Part shown: positions 60,744 to 64,000 of the stretch, in pieces
Layout of the letters: each line of letters starts with the position of its first letter
Position numbering within the stretch: the first letter of the stretch is position 1
DNA from: DAOPZC01 sp035353175
GTDB taxonomy: Bacteria > Verrucomicrobiota > Kiritimatiellia > RFP12 > UBA1067
Reading direction: 5' to 3'
DNA length: 64,000 nt
NCBI GenBank assembly: GCA_035353175.1
Contig: DAOPZC010000001.1
Span: 1-64,000, forward strand
Notes under the pieces: generated by a model
What the model was told of the DNA's origin: nothing
The model's database searches: none
The model's input: only the letters and a program-made list of their open reading frames with translations
Program-made: the position numbers and the translations under genes

Positions 60744-63385
60744 TTCGTGCTGGCGCGGCGGAATTCGACCTTGCGCAGGATCCGGATCTGCAGATAGGTG
60801 AAGCCGATCAGCGCGACGCCGAGGAACCACGCCATGGTCGTGGCCGTGCTGAAGCGCAGGTTGTTGTAGGCCTCTTTCCAGACCGCCAGACTCAGCACGT
60901 TCGTGGCGTCGCCCGGCCCGCCGAAGGTGAGCAGGAAGATGCTGCCCATGCCTTGGAACGCCGCGATGAACGCGCCCACGAAGTTGATGACCATCAGCGG
61001 CAGCAGCTGCGGGTAGGTGATGTGGCGGAAGCGGCTCAGGATGCCCGCGCCGTCGATCGCCGCCGCCTCGTAGTAGTCCGGCGGCAGCGCCTGCAGCGCC
61101 GCCACATAGATCAGGCTCGCCATGCCCGCGCCCGCCCACACGCCCGGCAGGATGCAGCACACCATCGCCAGCGACGGATCTTGCAGCCAGGTCTGCCGGG
61201 ACATTCCGAAGAAGCCCAGCATCTGGTTCAACATGCCGTTCTCCGTGGGGTCGTACATCAGCTTCCACAGCAGCGCGATCACCAGCGCGCTCGTCAGGTG
61301 CGGAAGAAAATAAAGCGTGCGGAAGAAGATCTTGCCCCGCGGGATCTCGGCTAGCATCAGCGCCAGCAGCACCGGCGTGAGGAACCCCAGCAGCAGGGTC
61401 AGGCTCACGTACTCCAGCGTCCGGCCCCACGCCGCCCAGAAGCCGGCGTCCGTCGCCACGAGGATAAAGTTGTCGAGCCCGGCCCACTCGGTTTGCCCCA
61501 CGATCTTGTACTCCTGGAAGGCCATCACCGCGCCGCGGATCAGGGGGTAATAGCTCCACACCGCGATCGACGCCAGCGCGGGTGCCAGCATCAGCCACGC
61601 CGCCGCGTGGCGCGGCCGCTTGGCGGATGAGGGCGAAGAAGGGCGGAGGGCGGAGTTGGAAAGCGCGGGACGGCAGGTGAGCCAGAGGCAGACGAGGACG
61701 GCCATCAGCGCCACGCCGAAGATCACCCGCGCGGTGGGCCGCTGGCGGTCGAGCACCTCCTTGGACGCGCGGAACATGAGCCCCCGGTTGGCGTCGTCGT
61801 TGATGCCCCGCAGCGCGGCCGCGTAGTCGAAGCGCTCGCCCGTGTCCGCCAGCAGCATGCCCAGCAGCCGGCGGTCGATCAGGTCCGACACCGCCTGCCA
61901 GAAGCCCGCGTAAGGCTCGGTCCGCGCCAAGATCTCGCCGCTCCCGATGCGCGCGTAGTTCTTGCGGATTCCGGCGGGCACCTCTTCGAGGTATTCGGTG
62001 AACCCCAGGCGCGTGAGATCGGAGGGCGTGCACCAGCGCGCGTGGCCCTCCAGCACCTTCTGCTTGACGGCCTCGTCGTTGACCGCCTCGCTCGCGAGCT
62101 GCTCGACGCAGGCCCAGACCAGGTCGCGCTCCGCCTTCGGCCGCCGCGCCACGCCCTCGGTCATGCTGTAGAAATGCTTGTGCGCCTGGAACACCGGCTT
62201 CATGCCCGGCCGCGCGGCGGGAAACGGCATGATGCCCACCATGTCCGGCGGCAGGTTCAGGTCGCGCGTCAGCTGCTCCACCAGCTCGGCGCCGGAGAAG
62301 AGCGCCACCACCTCGCCCTGCGCGAAGAGCTGCGGCAGGTCTTGCGTCAGGCGCGGCAGCGCGCGCACCACGCCCTTGATCACGTCGGCCTCCTTGAAGG
62401 CGACCGCGCGGCCGTCCGGCAGCGTGACGCGGCCCGCGGCCAGGTCCGCCGGCGTCAGGTCGACGGGCGCCTGCGTCTGCGGGTCACGGATCCACGGCGA
62501 CCACGCGAGGCGGTGAAAAAAGCCCGCGGCCCCGATCGCCTCTTCCGAGTCGAAGTTCGCCTGCCACGTGCCCGCGGCCTTCGAAAGGTCCTCGCCGGTG
62601 TCCGGCGCGAGGAAGCGCGTCTCCTCCATCGCGAAGCGGTAACGCTTGCCGGTGGTCGGCGAGACGCGCACGTTCACGACCGGCGAGCCGCCCGCGGCCT
62701 GCATCCACGGCAGCCAGCCCCACGGGCGGTTCTCCGCGCCGAACGCGCGCTGGCCGCGCTGGACCTTGGCGCCCGCGACCTGCTTGCCGGGAAACGTCAG
62801 CCGCTGGCACCAGCGGTAAAATTCGTCCCACGTGGCGGGGATGTACTCGGGGTCGACCCCCGCCTGCCGCACGAGGTCCTTGCGGTAGACGATGCCGTAG
62901 TACCAGATGCCCGCCATCGGCACGCCGTAGACCTTGCCGTCACGGGTGGCCACCTGCCGCCAGAGCGGCGGCACGTTCTTCCAGCCCGGCCAGCGCGCTT
63001 CGCCGTCGCTGATCTGGCCGTCGCCGTCGGCGTCGTCGCCGATCCACTCGTTGAGCGGACAGGTGAACCCCTGCTCGATGTCGTGCCGGATGATGTGGAA
63101 CCAGCAGAAATAGATGTCGGGGGCCGTGCCGCCCGCGAGCGACAGCATGAACGGCGCGCGTCCGCCCGCGCCGGGCAGCGAGAGGCCGCCCCACTTCTGC
63201 GGGTTGAGCCGCGGCTCCTGCTGCGCGAACTTCAGGATCTGGCGCGTGACCGGCCCCTCCGGAAGGTCGGGGTCGTACCCCTGCAGGAAGGTGACCGTGA
63301 CCGGCTCCGCGCCGGCGGCGGCGCCGCACCCGCACGCCAGAAAAAAAAGAGAGAGAATCCGCTTCACGCCCATGCCGCGAAACAT
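60740..63385 (-). CDS. Sugar ABC transporter: solute-binding protein fused to permease
   Basis: An 881-residue fusion. A signal peptide (~1-26) leads into an extracellular solute-binding domain of family 1 (PVTVTFLQGYDPDLPEGPVT; TAPDIYFCWFHIIRHDIEQGF; YGVPMAGIWYYGIVYRKDLV), with an EF-hand loop DADGDGQISDGE at ~117-128. One membrane helix (~550-570) and a Ser/Pro/Arg linker (~573-588) join it to a MalF-type permease with five or six helices and the EAA loop EAAAIDGAGILSRFRHI. The ATPase and second permease are not next to it. Import of a large oligosaccharide is likely. Confidence 0.92.
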   Translation of the reverse strand: MFRGMGVKRILSLFFLACGCGAAAGAEPVTVTFLQGYDPDLPEGPVTRQILKFAQQEPRLNPQKWGGLSLPGAGGRAPFMLSLAGGTAPDIYFCWFHIIRHDIEQGFTCPLNEWIGDDADGDGQISDGEARWPGWKNVPPLWRQVATRDGKVYGVPMAGIWYYGIVYRKDLVRQAGVDPEYIPATWDEFYRWCQRLTFPGKQVAGAKVQRGQRAFGAENRPWGWLPWMQAAGGSPVVNVRVSPTTGKRYRFAMEETRFLAPDTGEDLSKAAGTWQANFDSEEAIGAAGFFHRLAWSPWIRDPQTQAPVDLTPADLAAGRVTLPDGRAVAFKEADVIKGVVRALPRLTQDLPQLFAQGEVVALFSGAELVEQLTRDLNLPPDMVGIMPFPAARPGMKPVFQAHKHFYSMTEGVARRPKAERDLVWACVEQLASEAVNDEAVKQKVLEGHARWCTPSDLTRLGFTEYLEEVPAGIRKNYARIGSGEILARTEPYAGFWQAVSDLIDRRLLGMLLADTGERFDYAAALRGINDDANRGLMFRASKEVLDRQRPTARVIFGVALMAVLVCLWLTCRPALSNSALRPSSPSSAKRPRHAAAWLMLAPALASIAVWSYYPLIRGAVMAFQEYKIVGQTEWAGLDNFILVATDAGFWAAWGRTLEYVSLTLLLGFLTPVLLALMLAEIPRGKIFFRTLYFLPHLTSALVIALLWKLMYDPTENGMLNQMLGFFGMSRQTWLQDPSLAMVCCILPGVWAGAGMASLIYVAALQALPPDYYEAAAIDGAGILSRFRHITYPQLLPLMVINFVGAFIAAFQGMGSIFLLTFGGPGDATNVLSLAVWKEAYNNLRFSTATTMAWFLGVALIGFTYLQIRILRKVEFRRASTN
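61629..61656. repeat. Heptad repeat in the linker of the ABC fusion
   Basis: GCGGAGG and GCGGAGT (61643-61656) are two units of the RCRGARG family (complement of CYTCYGY), with degenerate units GAGGGCG and AAGAAGG before them. They encode residues ~575-585, the junction between the binding protein and the permease. Confidence 0.6.
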
Positions 63386-63400
63386 ACCGCACCCGCGCCG

Positions 63401-64000
63401 CTAAAGCAAGCGGAGAGCGTCTTCGAGAAAGCCCAACGACCGGCATCGGTCGTTCTCGATTTCACGCCAGACCGCCGCGTAGTCCGGCGTTGCGGGTTCG
63501 AACGCTTGCCCCGTCACGTCCTCTTCGAGCACGCCGCCGATTCCGTAGCGCTCCGCGAAGTCTTTCATGCGCGCCGCCATGCCGGCGCGCTGCGCGGAAC
63601 TGTTGATGAAGATTTTGACCGGTTTCCGGAAGAGGCAGCTGAACTGAAGCGCGTGGAACGAGTCGGAGACCACGGCGGCGGCATGGGCCAGATCGGTCAG
63701 GAACTCTTGCGGCCCCGCGCCGCAGCAGACTTTCACGTGCGGCATCCGGAACAGGCGTCTTCTGAAAAGCCAGCCGCGCAGTCCCTTTTGGCTGTAGAGA
63801 TGTTGCAGCTCAACATAGAGGTGGACCGTTTCCCGACGACGCGCGAGGGCTTTCACCAGCTCCGCGCACTTTCCGGTATCGCCCAGCCAATAGCAGACCG
63901 TAAACGGTCCGCCTTCCGGCCGTGGGCCGAGCTGCTGCCGCCATGCGCGCTCGGACAGCAGCAGCGTGGGATCGAGGACCCAGTGGGCCTCGCGGCCGAT
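63401..64000 (-). CDS. Polysaccharide pyruvyl transferase family protein, 5' end cut off
   Basis: The frame runs to the window edge, so the start is missing; about 199 residues remain. HWVLDPTLLLSERAWRQQLG near the visible start and VHLYVELQHLYSQKG, then GPQEFLTDLAHAAAVVSDSFHALQFSCLFRKPV, match the C-terminal half of polysaccharide pyruvyl transferases: VSDSFHALQFS is the conserved donor-side block. Such enzymes add pyruvyl groups to cell-surface glycans. It ends 15 bp upstream of the ABC fusion on the same strand, so the two may form an operon. Confidence 0.85.
   Translation of the reverse strand: MGREAHWVLDPTLLLSERAWRQQLGPRPEGGPFTVCYWLGDTGKCAELVKALARRRETVHLYVELQHLYSQKGLRGWLFRRRLFRMPHVKVCCGAGPQEFLTDLAHAAAVVSDSFHALQFSCLFRKPVKIFINSSAQRAGMAARMKDFAERYGIGGVLEEDVTGQAFEPATPDYAAVWREIENDRCRSLGFLEDALRLL

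Overview
The window looks like a piece of a GC-rich bacterial chromosome from the PVC superphylum, most likely Kiritimatiellota or a close relative. This is inferred from gene content: a dense run of formylglycine sulfatases next to an alpha-L-fucosidase, a very large autotransporter-type beta-strand-repeat protein, a choice-of-anchor Q protein with a dockerin-like C-terminal module, a GspG-like prepilin, and Gram-negative envelope genes. No rRNA, tRNA or CRISPR array was seen.

Layout. 1-2437: the end of a secreted beta-helix protein, then two small toxin-antitoxin operons (RelE-type and VapC/PIN-type). 2550-14253: housekeeping and envelope genes (acyltransferase, LysM/L,D-transpeptidase-like protein, pdxJ, PP2C phosphatase, GtrA, priA, a prepilin, serS and a split YeeE/YedE transporter). 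14308-21778: a compact minus-strand Tad/Flp pilus cluster (F-type platform protein, FHA-TadA ATPase fusion, CpaB, an unknown secreted protein, three TadE/TadG-like pseudopilins and two Flp pilins). 21886-29258: secreted and membrane proteins, including a CBM9-like protein, an HELTH membrane protein, an 814-residue exported protein, a Tat-exported sulfatase and an FtsB/DivIC-like protein. 29295-37887: a plus-strand operon-like run of five sulfatases plus a beta-helix protein; one sulfatase is interrupted by an in-frame UAG. 38013-48920: a 2332-residue autotransporter-repeat/PA14 protein, then a ThuA-aldose-epimerase fusion and a GH29 fucosidase. 49141-64000: AIM24-like protein, DUF4886 protein, an AT-rich GAF gene, hppA, an MrfA-like helicase, purM, a Lys/Ala histone-like protein, a zinc-ribbon protein, a TrmH-type methyltransferase, a solute-binding-protein/permease fusion, and a partial polysaccharide pyruvyl transferase.

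How it fits together. The six sulfatases, fucosidase, aldose epimerase and sugar-ABC fusion suggest growth on sulfated, fucose-containing glycans (algal fucans or host mucin). The Tad cluster and the giant repeat protein suggest surface attachment.

Most unusual. Degenerate 7-bp tandem repeats recur in the window. Two arrays of the same heptad family sit just after the start codons of two adjacent Tad pseudopilin genes, where a one-unit change would shift the frame (possible phase variation). A 70-bp GC-rich palindromic element sits in frame inside priA, and a 33-bp half of it recurs 5.5 kb away. Also notable are interleaved inverted repeats with H-type pseudoknot geometry upstream of purM, an attenuator-like structure before the gene at 10715, and a YkuD-type protein whose catalytic Cys is Tyr.
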